From: Branchiostoma floridae | Lineage: Eukaryota > Chordata > Leptocardii > Amphioxiformes > Branchiostomatidae | Length of the DNA stretch: 64,000 bases | Assembly (NCBI RefSeq): GCF_000003815.2 | Contig: NC_049981.1 | Span: 29,645,535 to 29,709,534, forward strand | Direction of reading: 5' to 3' | In this document: piece by piece, positions 12,211-59,420 of the stretch | Position numbering within the stretch: the stretch's first letter is position 1 | Layout: every line of letters begins with the position of its first letter | The notes under the pieces: model-generated | What the model saw: the letters and a program-made list of their open reading frames with translations, nothing else | Databases searched by the model: none | Told to the model about the DNA's origin: nothing | Program-made: the position numbers and the translations under genes

Positions 12211-14031
12211 CAGCAACGGAAAAAGTGCTTGTCTGTACAGACGTTTGATATAATATGTCGAAAGCAAAACAAATTGTATCACAACAGATTATTGATTATG
12301 ATATCAATAATCAATCGTCTTATTTTGTTTCTTTTTGGACTATCTAAAGTTTGTTCCTTTTGCGTTTTGCTTGAATTATCTATCTGATGTTTTACGTATA
12401 TATTTCTGGAATATTGACTTGTTCTTTGTAGACAGTGATCAATAAATGAAGTCTTCTTTTTAAAACAAAAAAATTGTGGCACAACAAAATACTAAAATCA
12501 AATTTTCTCATTTACACAGCATAAAAAAATCTAGTCTAAAGACTAAATTAATCAGGGTAAAGTCAAATGTTCCCATGTCGAAGACACCATGCAATTTAAC
12601 TATGTGTAGTCTGTATTCTATCTCAATATAATGTAGGCATCCATGGAATGAATAACAGTGAAAGTTCTATTTCTGGTACGCTGTGAATTCACCAGATCCG
12701 GAGCGCCCGAAGCCAACGAGAGCTCGCTCTATTATACCATGTTGCTTGGATACCGGGCACACTCGGTTGACAAAACTCGTAAAGTCGGAACGGTCTCTTT
12801 TACAAGCCTACGAGGTGCACTGGCGCGCCGTGAACTTTAAATTGAAACTTGCTTTTGATTGTGGGGGAATCAAACGGTTGGCCACACCTGGGCGATTATG
12901 TCGGATTGGGGTAGGCGGGGTCGCTCAAGGGACGCCCGGGCAGGCTTTAGACCTGTGCGGATTATTAGGCCAATGACTGTCGCAGCTTTCTGTGACGTAT
13001 TTATTGACGACTGTCACCGAGAGAGCAGTACGTATTACAGTAGAAAGAATTTAATAAAAAGAAAAAAAATAGCTAAAACGAAGAGTTACAGGAGTTCGTC
13101 GAAACAAGTGTTCAATATCAAATCCACATAGACGAGACTAGATCTCTATTTTTGCAGTGCTAGAGCAGAGGAGTACGTCCCAATGTAGTAGGACGTGCGT
13201 CTGTTATTACGGTGATACATTTTGCCATCATGTGCCGCGGGGAGGACTTGTACAGAGAGAGACAGTGATGTGGCGAATTCCCAGGCAGATTTATGACTCC
13301 GAATAACTTCTTACGTCTTTTCTCAAGATATTGGTAGGACTGATTGTGACTAAACAGCTCCTGCACTTCGAGGACATGCTACTAGGAGGCCCAAATACTT
13401 CCACCACTTCCACCTTATATTACGTGTCAGCCGAAATCGAGACCGCAGCATGCATGTCCTGAGGGCCAAACACAAGTAAACAAAAGGCCAGCTGCAGTAT
13501 CAAGTTCAATCGCTAGGAGGCCCAGAATCAAACTTTACCGTCAGGACAACAAGGCCAACTTCTGTATCAAATATCGCAATCGCAAGTTGCGTTCTGTAGA
13601 TTGCACGTCACACACACACATGTACTGTAATATCTATACCTGCATTTTTATGATACTGACACATTATAACAATAACGTAACGAACTGTAACTAACTCATT
13701 ACAATGTAAACATTGTACGAATAACTCGAATAGACCCAAGGAACGGATGTTGCACACAAAAAGGAAACAATAAAGAGTGGACGACCACAATAGTTGGAGG
13801 TGACGTGCTGTGATTCCCCAGTGCGCTGTTTAATGACTCCTCTGAGTCTGGGAACCGACCTGTATTATCTTCATGTCTGTGGGCTGCGTCTGACACACAC
13901 CAGACCTCCCGGCACCCCCGACATTATCTCACCATTTCTCTTCCGCATGCACCAGTCTTTAAGGAGGCTACAATAGGGGTATTCGGAGCTATGTATTTGG
14001 TCTGTATCCGTATCTGTGTATCGATGTAGCC
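12211..14031. other. No gene seen
   Basis: Mixed composition; open frames of 60-97 residues lack family motifs. Confidence 0.5.
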
Positions 14032-14040
14032 GGTATACCC

Positions 14041-14187
14041 TAATCTCCAAGCAGATAGTATCAAAGCCTGCCAGAGGAGTGAAGCCGACTTAGGAGTGCG
14101 TTTGGCTGATGACTCCATTTGACCAGTTTCACTCCTTAGCCAGCTTTGATGCTATCTTATCCCACTGGTAAATCTGCTTGGAGATTA
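14041..14187. mobile_element. 147-bp MITE with TAATCTCCAAGCAGAT ends
   Basis: Perfect ends TAATCTCCAAGCAGAT inverted at the right, flanked by identical GGTATACCC (14032-14040 and 14188-14196). It interrupts a repeat seen uninterrupted at 6720-6832. Confidence 0.88.
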
Positions 14188-14892
14188 GGTATACCCGCCC
14201 TTTAGCGTAACACACCAGAGTCGCAGGCATGCGGTGCGGCAACAGCTGGTTATATCATTCTGAACGACTTGTCACACCTAACTTTTGCACCTATCAAGAA
14301 ATGCTCTCTATAGCTAAAACTTTCCAACGTAGATGTCCTTCTGTGCGAGGTGATAACAATTTCCGCTTTTATAATAGTTCTAGGAAAATACGTAAGGTTT
14401 TCAAAGATTTATGTTTGAAGACTCCTCCTTTACTAGCCTCCCATTCTGAATTGAGGCAGGAAATGGGCACGCGTTGTTATCGTGTCTGTCTTTCTTAATA
14501 ATAGATACATTTTATTGCATCGAAATGGGACAAATGGGCAATAAACTCTGTCCAGAAATGGTTTCCTGAATATAAGAATGATAAGCTAGCTTGGACAACT
14601 GCTGTGAAAATGTTGGGCAAATAGAGTATGTGATAAACGATCTTCCATTATGATATTTTTTCGTCCGTTTGTGCAAATGCTTCCTCGAATGTATGACCCA
14701 CCAAGCCAAGCAAAATTAAGATTTATGAAGCTGAAAAAAAATCATTCGGAATCGTCCATGTTCTAAGCAAGTCATTCGCTTGGCTATTTGTTGTTGAGGG
14801 TATGTAACTGTTACAGACCGTTATCATGCAATTCTAATCCGGTTTAAGATCCAAGATTAAGATACAAAAGACAAGTCTACCTACCCTGAGTG

Positions 14893-15075
14893 AGTACCAT
14901 CCTCCGTAGTGAACGCTGGCTCAATACTTTCGCTTGCTAATGCTAACCGCGGATACAGTTGATGCTGTAGTACATATGTCCTTGTAATGTAAAACCTTTT
15001 TAGAACCGTGGTTAGCTAGCAAGCGAAAGAATTGAGCCAGCGGACACTACAACTTGAGTATGGTACTCAGGTTTA
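14893..15075. mobile_element. Foldback MITE
   Basis: Arms of about 60 bp: GAGTACCATCCTCC, CGCTGGCTCAATACTTTCGC and TTGCTAATGCTAACC recur inverted at the right with few changes. Confidence 0.8.
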
Positions 15076-15209
15076 AGTACTCGACCTGGATGTTGAAAAG
15101 TTCAATGACTTTAAGAGGAAGCAATACACACACAAATTATATTCATTACATTTGTCGATTTCCAATACGTCCTTGTATTTGTACATAGATGGACTCTTGA
15201 TGAATTACA

Positions 15210-15480
15210 TTATCCGTTTAAAGGCTTTTCGATCTCTAAAACTGATAAAAATCGGAGATTTTCTTTCGACCGTTTTGAGTGACATCCATCACTCTTCTTC
15301 AGCGTCACTGGAATTAAGTGGTAGAACAATGAGTTAGTAATTTTGACATGTTCAATCGTTTTTTCCAGCTAGATGTACGCGTATTGAATTGTTCGAACTG
15401 CCAGATCATTCTAGTAACGCTGATGAAGAGTGATTGATGTCAGTAATTCTGCTATTTTTATCCAGTTGTTAAGATTGCTT
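15210..15480. repeat. Copies of the CTGANGAA hairpin repeat in both orientations
   Basis: 15272-15302 (minus) and 15420-15450 (plus) carry the hairpin block found at 7853, face to face around TAGAACAATGAG and GTATTGAATTGTTCGAACTGCCAG. Confidence 0.7.
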
Positions 15481-15760
15481 TTGGATATTGTTTATCTGAC
15501 TGTCTAACGGACATTATCCGTTGCTAGTACATCAGGACTTTCGGTAGAAAATTCCCAATACCAGATCATTGATAAAGCCTTACATCAATTCAAGGTTCAT
15601 ATTGAGAACATGTCAATTTTATTGCTACCATGTCGTGCGAAGTTGAATGTAGTCCCGGTACTGTCTTTGGTACATATTCATTGTATGTTGGGCTTTGGGT
15701 CTTTCTCAGCTCTAAAGACACCAGACGAAGTTTGTTGACAGTACAATGGCGACGGTTCCG

Positions 15761-16082
15761 GAGGAAGGTAGTTTTCTTCTTGTCTGTAACGTTATACGTA
15801 CAAGACATGTACAAGTCCCTGTTCCCTAGCCTCTACTCAACTGAAGGCACGTGTTTATCATAGTTAGCACAGACTTTCCGTCCCCAATTCTTTTTCTGAG
15901 GCAATTGAACACAAAGGATCCCACCTTTTCTATAATGTGTGGGTTCTGTGATGTTAGGAGGAAGGTAGTTTTCTTTTTGTCTACATACGTACTATATGTA
16001 CGAGTCCCTGTTCCCTAGCCTGTACTCGACTGAAAGGCACGTGTTTATCACAGTTAGCGCACACCTCCCGTCCCCGATGGTG
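15761..16082. repeat. Tandem duplication, unit about 196 bp
   Basis: GGAGGAAGGTAGTTTTCTT through GGCACGTGTTTATCA and CCGTCCCC occurs twice. Confidence 0.85.
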
Positions 16083-16486
16083 TTTCCCCGACAGGGGCTT
16101 ACGGAAACCCATTAAAGGATTACCTGTATCCTCTGTGGGCGTTTTCACGCACCGGTCACCTGCATTAGGACGCCCTTCCAAGGCTCTTCTCCATAATTTG
16201 ACAATCCTCTCTTCCCGACTTCACCAGGATTTTGCTATAGATCCGTCACTTTCCGGATAATTGCAGCCTACAGGAGCAAACCCACGGCGAGCCCATCGGC
16301 ATGCTTACCGGCCTAGAGCTGTCTGAAACAGTCTACTTTGTTCTAGAAGTTGTATTTAAGAGTAATTGCCAGTGGGCATGGCGCCAATAAGTGTGGTATG
16401 AGTCGTGCAAGTGTCTGCCTTGTTCTAAAGCCTGGTGCACACGTGCGTATATATACACACCGTATGACATCCGTATGGAATTCTTG

Positions 16487-16671
16487 GCCTCTACCAGGCT
16501 CCATAGGTCGCTATAGTAGACATTGGAGAAATATAGACCCATCACATGCCAGAGGAGTTGGCTGTCCAAGGAGTATGCTGTGGGACCGGCTAACTCCGCT
16601 GACATGTTATCTGGCTACATTTGTCCAATTTCTATTATTTTTCCAGCGACCTACGGAGCCTGGTAGAGGCT
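16487..16671. mobile_element. 185-bp MITE with GCCTCTACCAGGCTCC ends
   Basis: Inverted ends GCCTCTACCAGGCTCC(A/G)TAGGTCGC, near-perfect over 25 bp. A diverged relative lies at 20368-20559. Confidence 0.85.
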
Positions 16672-16914
16672 ATATATGCTTTCACCAACATAGAAGAAGA
16701 AGCTTTATTTATTGTCGACAAAACCTCCGTACCGTCAACTACAAGCTACAATATAGAAAATACACATTACGTCTTACATCAGTCATATCCGTAATACCAG
16801 TTTGTTACAATCAGGTAGTGTAAGTCGTGGATTTCAGTGCCTTCTTAACGAAGTAATTTTTTTTAATGCATCTATAAATATATATACATTTCCATTATGA
16901 CAGTTGTCATACCT

Positions 16915-18357
16915 AATTATAAAGACATAATCAAGTTTGCTTGTGACATCTGCTCATGGCATACGAAACAGTGTATATAGCACCGTCTCTTTCCGTTCCA
17001 AGCGAACATAAACCTATTCATCTAGAACTCGTGACTAGTAGAAAAACGACGTCGAGTTGTAAGTTCTTCAGTAGTAGTAGAATCAAGTCTGTTTGAAACA
17101 TCTGCTCATGCCAATCATGGCATAAGAAACGGTATAACACAATTTCTCTCCGTTCCAAGCGATCAATGACCTAGTTATCTAGAACTCGTGACTTGTAGAA
17201 AAATGACGTCTAATTGTAAGTTCTTTATCAGTAGTAGAATCAAGCTTGCTTGTGACTTCTGCTCATGGCATAAGAAAAAGTGTATATAGCACCATTTCTC
17301 TCCGTTCTAAGCGATCATTGACCTAGTCATCCAGAACTCGTGACTTGTAGAAAAATGACGTAGATTTGTAAGTTCTTTAGTAGTAATAGAATCAAGTTTG
17401 TTTGTGAAATTTGCCCATGCCATCCATGGCACATAAAACGGTATAGCACAATTTCTCTCCGTTTCAAGCGATCATTGACCTAGTCATCCAGAACTCGTGA
17501 CTTGTAGAAAAATGACGTCGAGTTGAAAGTACTTTAGTAGTAGTTCTTCTTCTTTAGTAGTAGTAGAATCAAGTTTGTTTGGGATATCTGCCCATGCCAT
17601 CCATGGCATAAGAAATGGTATAGTACCATCCGGCCATTTTTCTCCGTTCTAAGCGATCATTGACCTAGTTATCTAGAACTCGTGACTCGTAGAAAAATGA
17701 CGTCTAGTCGTAAGTTCTTCAGTAGTAGTAGAATCAAGTTTGTTTCGGACATCTGCTCATGCCACCCATGGCATAAAAAACGGTATAGCACCATTTCTCT
17801 CCGTTCCAAGCGATTAATGACATACATGTAGTTATCTAGAACTCGTGACATGTAGAAAAATGACGTCTAATTGTAAGTTCTTTATCAGTAGTAGAATCAA
17901 GTTTGCTTGTGACTTCTGCTCATGGCATAAGAAAAAGTGTATATAGCACCATTTCTCCCCGTTCCAAGCGATCATTGACCTAGTCATCCGGAACTCGTGA
18001 CTTGTAAAAATGACGTCGAGTCGTAAGTTCTTTAGTAGTAGTAGAATGGAGTTTGTTTGAAACATCTGCCCATACCATCCATGGCTTTAAAAACAGCATA
18101 GCACTATTTCTCTCCGTTCCAAGCGATTAATGACCTACATGTAGTTATCTAGAACTCGTGACTTGTAGAAAAATGACGTCTAATTGTAAGTGCTTTATCA
18201 GTAGTAGAATCAAGCTTGCTTGTGACTTCTGCTCATGGTATAAGAAACGATATAGCACCATTTCTCTCCAAGCGATCATTGACCTAGTCATCTAGAACTC
18301 GTGACTTGTAGAAAAATGACGTCTAGTTGTAAGTTCTTTAGTAGTAGTAGAATGGAG
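16915..18357. repeat. Satellite array, nine copies of a unit of about 155 bp
   Basis: The AGAACTCGTGAC landmark recurs at 17024, 17181, 17333, 17490, 17675, 17838, 17990, 18151 and 18294 (spacing 143-185). Each unit also has AATCAAGTTTG, TTTCTCTCCGTTCCAAGCGAT and GAAAAATGACGTC. Confidence 0.95.
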
Positions 18358-18463
18358 TGATCTATCATCGGGGCACTACAACCACATTATAAATCACGGA
18401 GTCTTTTCCTCTAAAGCCGACGTCCATTAATGTCCGGAAGACTTAAGCCCCGAATGATGGATC
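18358..18463. mobile_element. Short MITE at the satellite edge
   Basis: Ends GATCTATCATCGGGGC and GCCCCGAATGATGGATC are inverted copies about 106 bp apart; the array stops exactly here. Confidence 0.7.
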
Positions 18464-20262
18464 AGCGGAGGCTGTCAAACGCCTCCATCCCAGATGGAAT
18501 GTTACTTAACCTTGCGCGCTTCTGTGAAAACTTAAATCTGTAGGTCTAGATCTGATGCTTGGCAGACACACTGTGTGTGAGAAGAAGTATTGGTAGTCTC
18601 TACCAGTTCTGGCCAAGTTAGAAATAAAAGTAGGAGTTAATTGGCCTAGGAGTGAACTGCCCGGCCGGCGGATAGACTGCAAAGGACTGAGTGAGCATGA
18701 AAACGCATTGCAACTTATTTGTCCCTATTTGGCCAAATTATTCTCTTTATTTTTAAAAATCCAGCTAACACGTCTGCCTAGAGACTAAAGTATGGACACC
18801 TTCGCAAGTCTGAAAGCTTAGCCTGGTATACTGGTAGCCATGCCATCGTGAGTTCCCTGGTGTCTCTACTACTAGTGATGCCTGCCCGGCGCTTCTTGGT
18901 CCAGAGGCAGGCCCACAACTTACTGGTGGAAGGCAGGGATGCTTGGAAAATTCGAGTGCAGTGACACTAATACTTACAGATATGTAACATACACTCACAA
19001 GTCCTCAATCATTTACGATCAGTATGTATTTCCGTTCGGCGGCGAGTGGAAAGGTCTCTTCATAAGACGTCCCTGTCACGAAACCACCATTTACTCCACA
19101 GCGGCGACTTAAGCCACTAATAGGGTATCGGTGTAAAGGGTTTACCGTTTCCGCCGTGTCTGTTTTGCGGTATTCTGTATCACGCGATTTCTTCAGTACT
19201 TTGTATAATAGGATCTACACTCGTCTGTTGTAGGATCTGTTGATGTAGTACAATGCTGAACTTTCTTCCAGCACCAAAGGTATGCACGACGAGTCTGCGA
19301 GCTCTAAATGACGGGAAGGGGGAACTCTCGCAGATTCGTCGTCCGATCGAATCGCGCATAATGTGAGGGGGGTATTAGGATCAGTAATGGCCAATCACTT
19401 CAGAACGTTAAGCTCGCGAGAGTTTCCAGGTTTTCAATGCGGTGATTGGGACTGTGGACGGACAAGAAACGCTATGAAGAGCAAAGACTTTGGAAGTAAA
19501 AGCAACCGAAACACAGACTGAGCCTTGACGCTTATATTGCGGAAAGGCAATTGCCGAGATCTAGAGACCTAAATCACTACATAGCTGTAGGTCTCATAAA
19601 GATCAAAACAACGCCAATTTGTCAGTGCAAAACTGGACCATGGTAAACATCCTGTAGGTTATGAACTGTAGGGGAACAGCGGAAAGATGGAATGGACACA
19701 CTTTCGGTCAGGAACTGTATTTTCAGTTTAAACGTGTTTTCATTTAAACATGTACGTCTTTGAATCCCCCCCAAATAACTGGCCTTTAACAGAGTTCTAA
19801 GATTTTCATGACAGCTGACAGCTTGGTATGGAACTTCCCTGACTGTCCTTGATGTACTGTCGTTAAACTATCCCATAGGCATAAAAGATAAGCGTGAAAA
19901 CCGCCAACTGCAAAGTTTACAAAATTCTAAAATAAAAACTTTGTCCGATATTGACAGCAAAAAAACAAACACATTGTAATCGGAAGAATCTGATCTGTTC
20001 TTTGACAGCAATTTCAGTGACTTTTATCCTACCCAAACATTTGGTGTGACATGCCTACTATCAGAGGGCAAATGTGGTAGAAGAAAAGCAAATATGAGTT
20101 CCCCCGTTCGTGTACTAATCTACTAAGGCTCTCAGTGCATGATTGGCTATGATGTCCTGTGACAACCTTTACACTTAATCTGCAGTGATGAAAAACGGCT
20201 CCCTAATAACCTATTTGTAGGCATGACAGAGACAAACGACCATGTAGTGTAGTTTGGGAACC
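18464..20262. other. No gene seen
   Basis: Contains a small imperfect palindrome (CGACGAGTCTGCGAG, 19287-19344). No convincing coding frame. Confidence 0.5.
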
Positions 20263-20660
20263 TGACAAGTGGTGACGTGCGGTACAGTTACGCTATCTAG
20301 CGGCCATTCGTATCAGCACACATGATGGCTACTTTACACGTATGGTACTACAGATCTAGGGCACTAATAGTCTCCACCAGACTGACTACGCTGGTTATTA
20401 TAGGGAGAATAATTTGCCAGGGAAGTTTTGCTACCAGAGCTGGGTTGGCCGACCTCCGTAGGGATACATGAACATACTGAGTCCCCTGGCCAATTTTCCG
20501 ACTTTTTTTGCCAAATTCTACGATCCCCGCACCCCCGTAGGAAGGCCTGGTGGAGGCTAAAAAGTGGTGGCTAGCAGTACAGTTACGCCATCTAGTGGTC
20601 ATTCCTATCAGCAGACGTCATCTCCTTTACACTTACTCTAGTACAGATCTAGAGCACTTT
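20263..20660. repeat. Direct repeats flanking a MITE
   Basis: GTACAGTTACGCTATCTAG through TACAGATCTAGGGCAC (20281-20363) recurs at 20577-20657. Between them lies a 192-bp MITE (20368-20559) with AGTCTCCACCAGAC ends. Confidence 0.75.
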
Positions 20661-22331
20661 TGTGAAAGCTTTTACATGTCTCGCCCAACGCCATAGCTTC
20701 GTCTAATACCTGTTGACGAAATAAAGAAATACTAAATTTTTAGTATTGTTGACTTTTTAATGTTGATTTATTGCATTACAGATTTTAATTTTTCCTTGTC
20801 GATCCGTACCATTTCAATCGCAATAATTGTCATGGTTTTAACTCATAGTAAAGCCCATGAAATGTTATGCTTTTAACTTGTCTGTTAAGTCTGTGAAACA
20901 ATTCAGCCTCGGCTGCTATTTCTGGACGTCTTGTACTCTTTACCCAATAAACAATAAAACCCCCCAAAAAGGCCCTGAATTTTTTCACTTATGACATCTT
21001 TTAATTCTTGCATGGTTATTTACATAATGATGTACAGATCAGCTTATATCAACAATATCCAAAGGCTGTTTGTATTTATATTGCCAAACGTTATTGTCAG
21101 GTGCAGAGTATCATTTACAATAGCGAAAAAAGTAAGAATATTCTTGTAATACTGGACGCCTACCAAAAAGCAAAACAAACAATTTTACTTACTAATGCAC
21201 ACTTTTTCCGTCACTACACAATAAATTTCCCTTCAATAAAGGAATACATGATCATAGACATTACAATACCTTATTGACCATTCAATATTGATATTACCGT
21301 GGACACAATATTCTTTAGTAAAATGATAACAGGACAACCATTATTCCTGTGAACAATAGGCTTGAATATCTAGCCAACATTTGTATCCTTTTTCCACTGA
21401 TTCTAATGAAATTGACCTCTACTGATATGCCAGTAATACCACAATATAAGACAGAGATGGTATGTTACAATTAGGGCAAAAAGGGTCCTGTATTGTAGCC
21501 TTCTAGAGGCCATAAAGGCAGTGGGTTGCCATAGATACGGTCTTACATTCACAAAACATTTGGTCGAATGACATGCAATATTGCACAACTACTAATAAAC
21601 TATGTTGAGTCAATCTCTAACTTGGAATGCTTTCTCTTAAAACTGTACCTATAACTGGAAGCCAAGACAACAATAGAGACATTTTTTTACACGTCAACAT
21701 CATAACATAACAATTGCAAGATATGATATTGAGTGATAAGTTTACTCTTTAAAGATTGAAATGTAGTATAAGCCATTATACACAGCCTCTCCAGCTAAAA
21801 AAAAGAGATTGGTTTCCATGCATATTCCAAAAAACTTTCTTGGAATGCTATCCAGGAAAAAACTAAAGCGTTCCACAGTGAGTAACAAAATGACACATCT
21901 ACATTGTACATAAAAAAACAACAACTTTTGTACACCGAAAAGAAAAGCACACATGTCCTGAGGTTCTGTGAGGAAGCATGGACCTTGGATTACTTCATAC
22001 ACAAATGTACATGTTACTCTTTATCCTTCGTTCATCCAAATGCTAATATTCTTTAAAGTACTTATTTACAACAAAGGCTGACTGTTGAGTGTTGTGAGAG
22101 ACCACGGAAACTATCAAGTATTGAAAGTTTAGCGAAACATGCTCAAGTTATCAGTGTACTTGTTTCCATTGTTAGCACAAGCAAATGCTCTACACTAAAA
22201 AAAAACAAAGAGAACATAAGTTTTAATAACACATTGCGCTTAAAAGGCAAGATTCAATGATACATCTGCAATTGCTTTGTAAAGAAAACCCTCAGTAAAA
22301 GTACAAAGTACAACAAGTTTAGAGGCTTGGC
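20661..22331. other. AT-rich region downstream of the kinase gene, no gene seen
   Basis: Low GC, no coding signature. It could include distal 3' UTR. Confidence 0.45.
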
Positions 22332-22558
22332 CAGGGCTGTCTCCAGCTTTTTTTTTTTTCATCCCCCTCATTGTTTGGTAGCCCATTTTGTAAATTTTTA
22401 TTGTTAAATCTTTCATTTTAAGCCAGCTAAAATACATTTTCAACAGTTTTAAGTCATGAAGTTCAGATTTTTGGACAGATGAGGTGATTTTTTGTCCGAC
22501 GTCCCAACAAGCAAATTTCCGTCCCAAGACGGAGGGACAAATCCTTGACACAACCCTG
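22332..22558. mobile_element. hAT-like MITE, CAGGGCTGTCTCCAG family, copy 1
   Basis: Starts CAGGGCTGTCTCCAGC and ends in the imperfect inverse CACAACCCTG. Flanked by GGCTTGGC and GGCTTAGC, an 8-bp target duplication with one mismatch. Confidence 0.8.
22397..22402 (-). terminator. Candidate AATAAA polyadenylation signal
   Basis: Minus-strand AATAAA about 0.9 kb after the kinase stop codon. It lies inside a transposon copy; there is no transcript evidence. Confidence 0.2.
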
Positions 22559-23313
22559 GGCTTAGCTAGACTGTGTTCCACAACCTCCCTTTGACAAAAC
22601 CCTTCCTTTAAGAGTAAGGCGCCGGTTGGGCAGGCTACAAGGACAGGGTTTTGTATTTTCACTTCCATTGATGGAGTTCTTGTGACAGGCTCTATTTTTC
22701 TGTGTTGACCAATGCTTGACACCATGACTGTGAAAAGTAGCAAGTATATCAAAATCTCACTCAATGGAAAAAATCTAACGTGCCTGATCGGGCAAGTGAG
22801 GTCAGAAATGCACTTGCCCGATCTGCACTTTCACTTGCCCACGACAATACGGCTACTGGTCTTGTCCAACCCTGAAAGAGCACTGCACTTACATGTATAG
22901 TCAGGCTAGAAGCATAGCCCAAGCAAGGGTATTCAAATGATAAACATTTCAACAAACTAAACAAAGCTATACATGTAGGTCGACTTACCCACACGTGTCA
23001 TAGAAACGCATAGGGAAATAATGTGCGCAAATTCTTATTCACCTAAGATGCCTGTATGTGTGTGCCCTTGTTGTTACTTAACTCGACCATAGAATAAAGA
23101 GCACTAAAGATAGTTGTTATCCAATGAATTGGCAACATGCATATGTATTTGTTTGTTATTGGAATACTTCTAGTTCACAAGAAATGAGATCACAATTGTT
23201 ACAACTCTAACCGAAAATCAACATAATCAATAAACATAACGTTAGTGTACAACAATGTATGTACACTATATACATGGGCATCTACATGTACAAGTACCTA
23301 CAAATGGCAAGTA
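22559..23313 (-). other. Probable 3' UTR of the kinase gene
   Basis: Follows the TAA directly. No other gene is visible. It holds a dispersed repeat at 22660-22875. The nearest AATAAA on this strand (22397-22402) lies inside the adjacent hAT-like MITE, so the true polyadenylation site is unclear. Confidence 0.4.
22660..22875. repeat. Dispersed repeat, inverted relative of 2133-2290
   Basis: See 2133-2290. Its right end TGTCCAACCCTG is hAT-like on the minus strand. Confidence 0.6.
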
Positions 23314-59182
<35,869 letters not shown>

Positions 59183-59420
59183 CCTCGGTACGTTATCAGC
59201 GACTCACAATCAAAACAGACGTATTCTACAACCTATCTGAACAGACATATCCTACGAAAGTGGACAAGAGAAGCGGGTTACAAATAAAATTTGTCCCGTG
59301 TTTTCCTCTTCCTCTCCCGGCCTCGCCTTTTTTTTTTGCCAAGATGGCGGCAAGTTTTACCCAGCACGCACTGCGGCAAAATCTCGCCTGATTATCCTAT
59401 TCTGTCACAGTAACATGTCA
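59183..59420 (-). promoter_or_regulatory. Probable promoter/5' UTR of the kinase gene
   Basis: GC-richer stretch directly upstream of the ATG with no TATA box seen. It contains a YY1-type element. Confidence 0.5.
59341..59351 (+). promoter_or_regulatory. YY1-like motif AAGATGGCGGC
   Basis: Exact AAGATGGCGGC on the plus strand about 160 bp upstream of the kinase ATG. YY1 sites of this form are typical near start sites of TATA-less metazoan housekeeping genes. Confidence 0.5.

Noticed and set aside
12658-13131. Overlapping plus-strand frames of 60-97 residues in a GC-richer patch
   Set aside because: No recognisable domain and three overlapping frames of similar size; no basis for a gene call.
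16915-18357. Regularly spaced repeats that could suggest a CRISPR array
   Set aside because: Units are about 155 bp and repeat throughout with no unique spacers, and the DNA is eukaryotic. It is a satellite.
22240-22764. 174-residue minus-strand frame downstream of the kinase stop
   Set aside because: It runs across a hAT-like MITE and another dispersed repeat; no domain.
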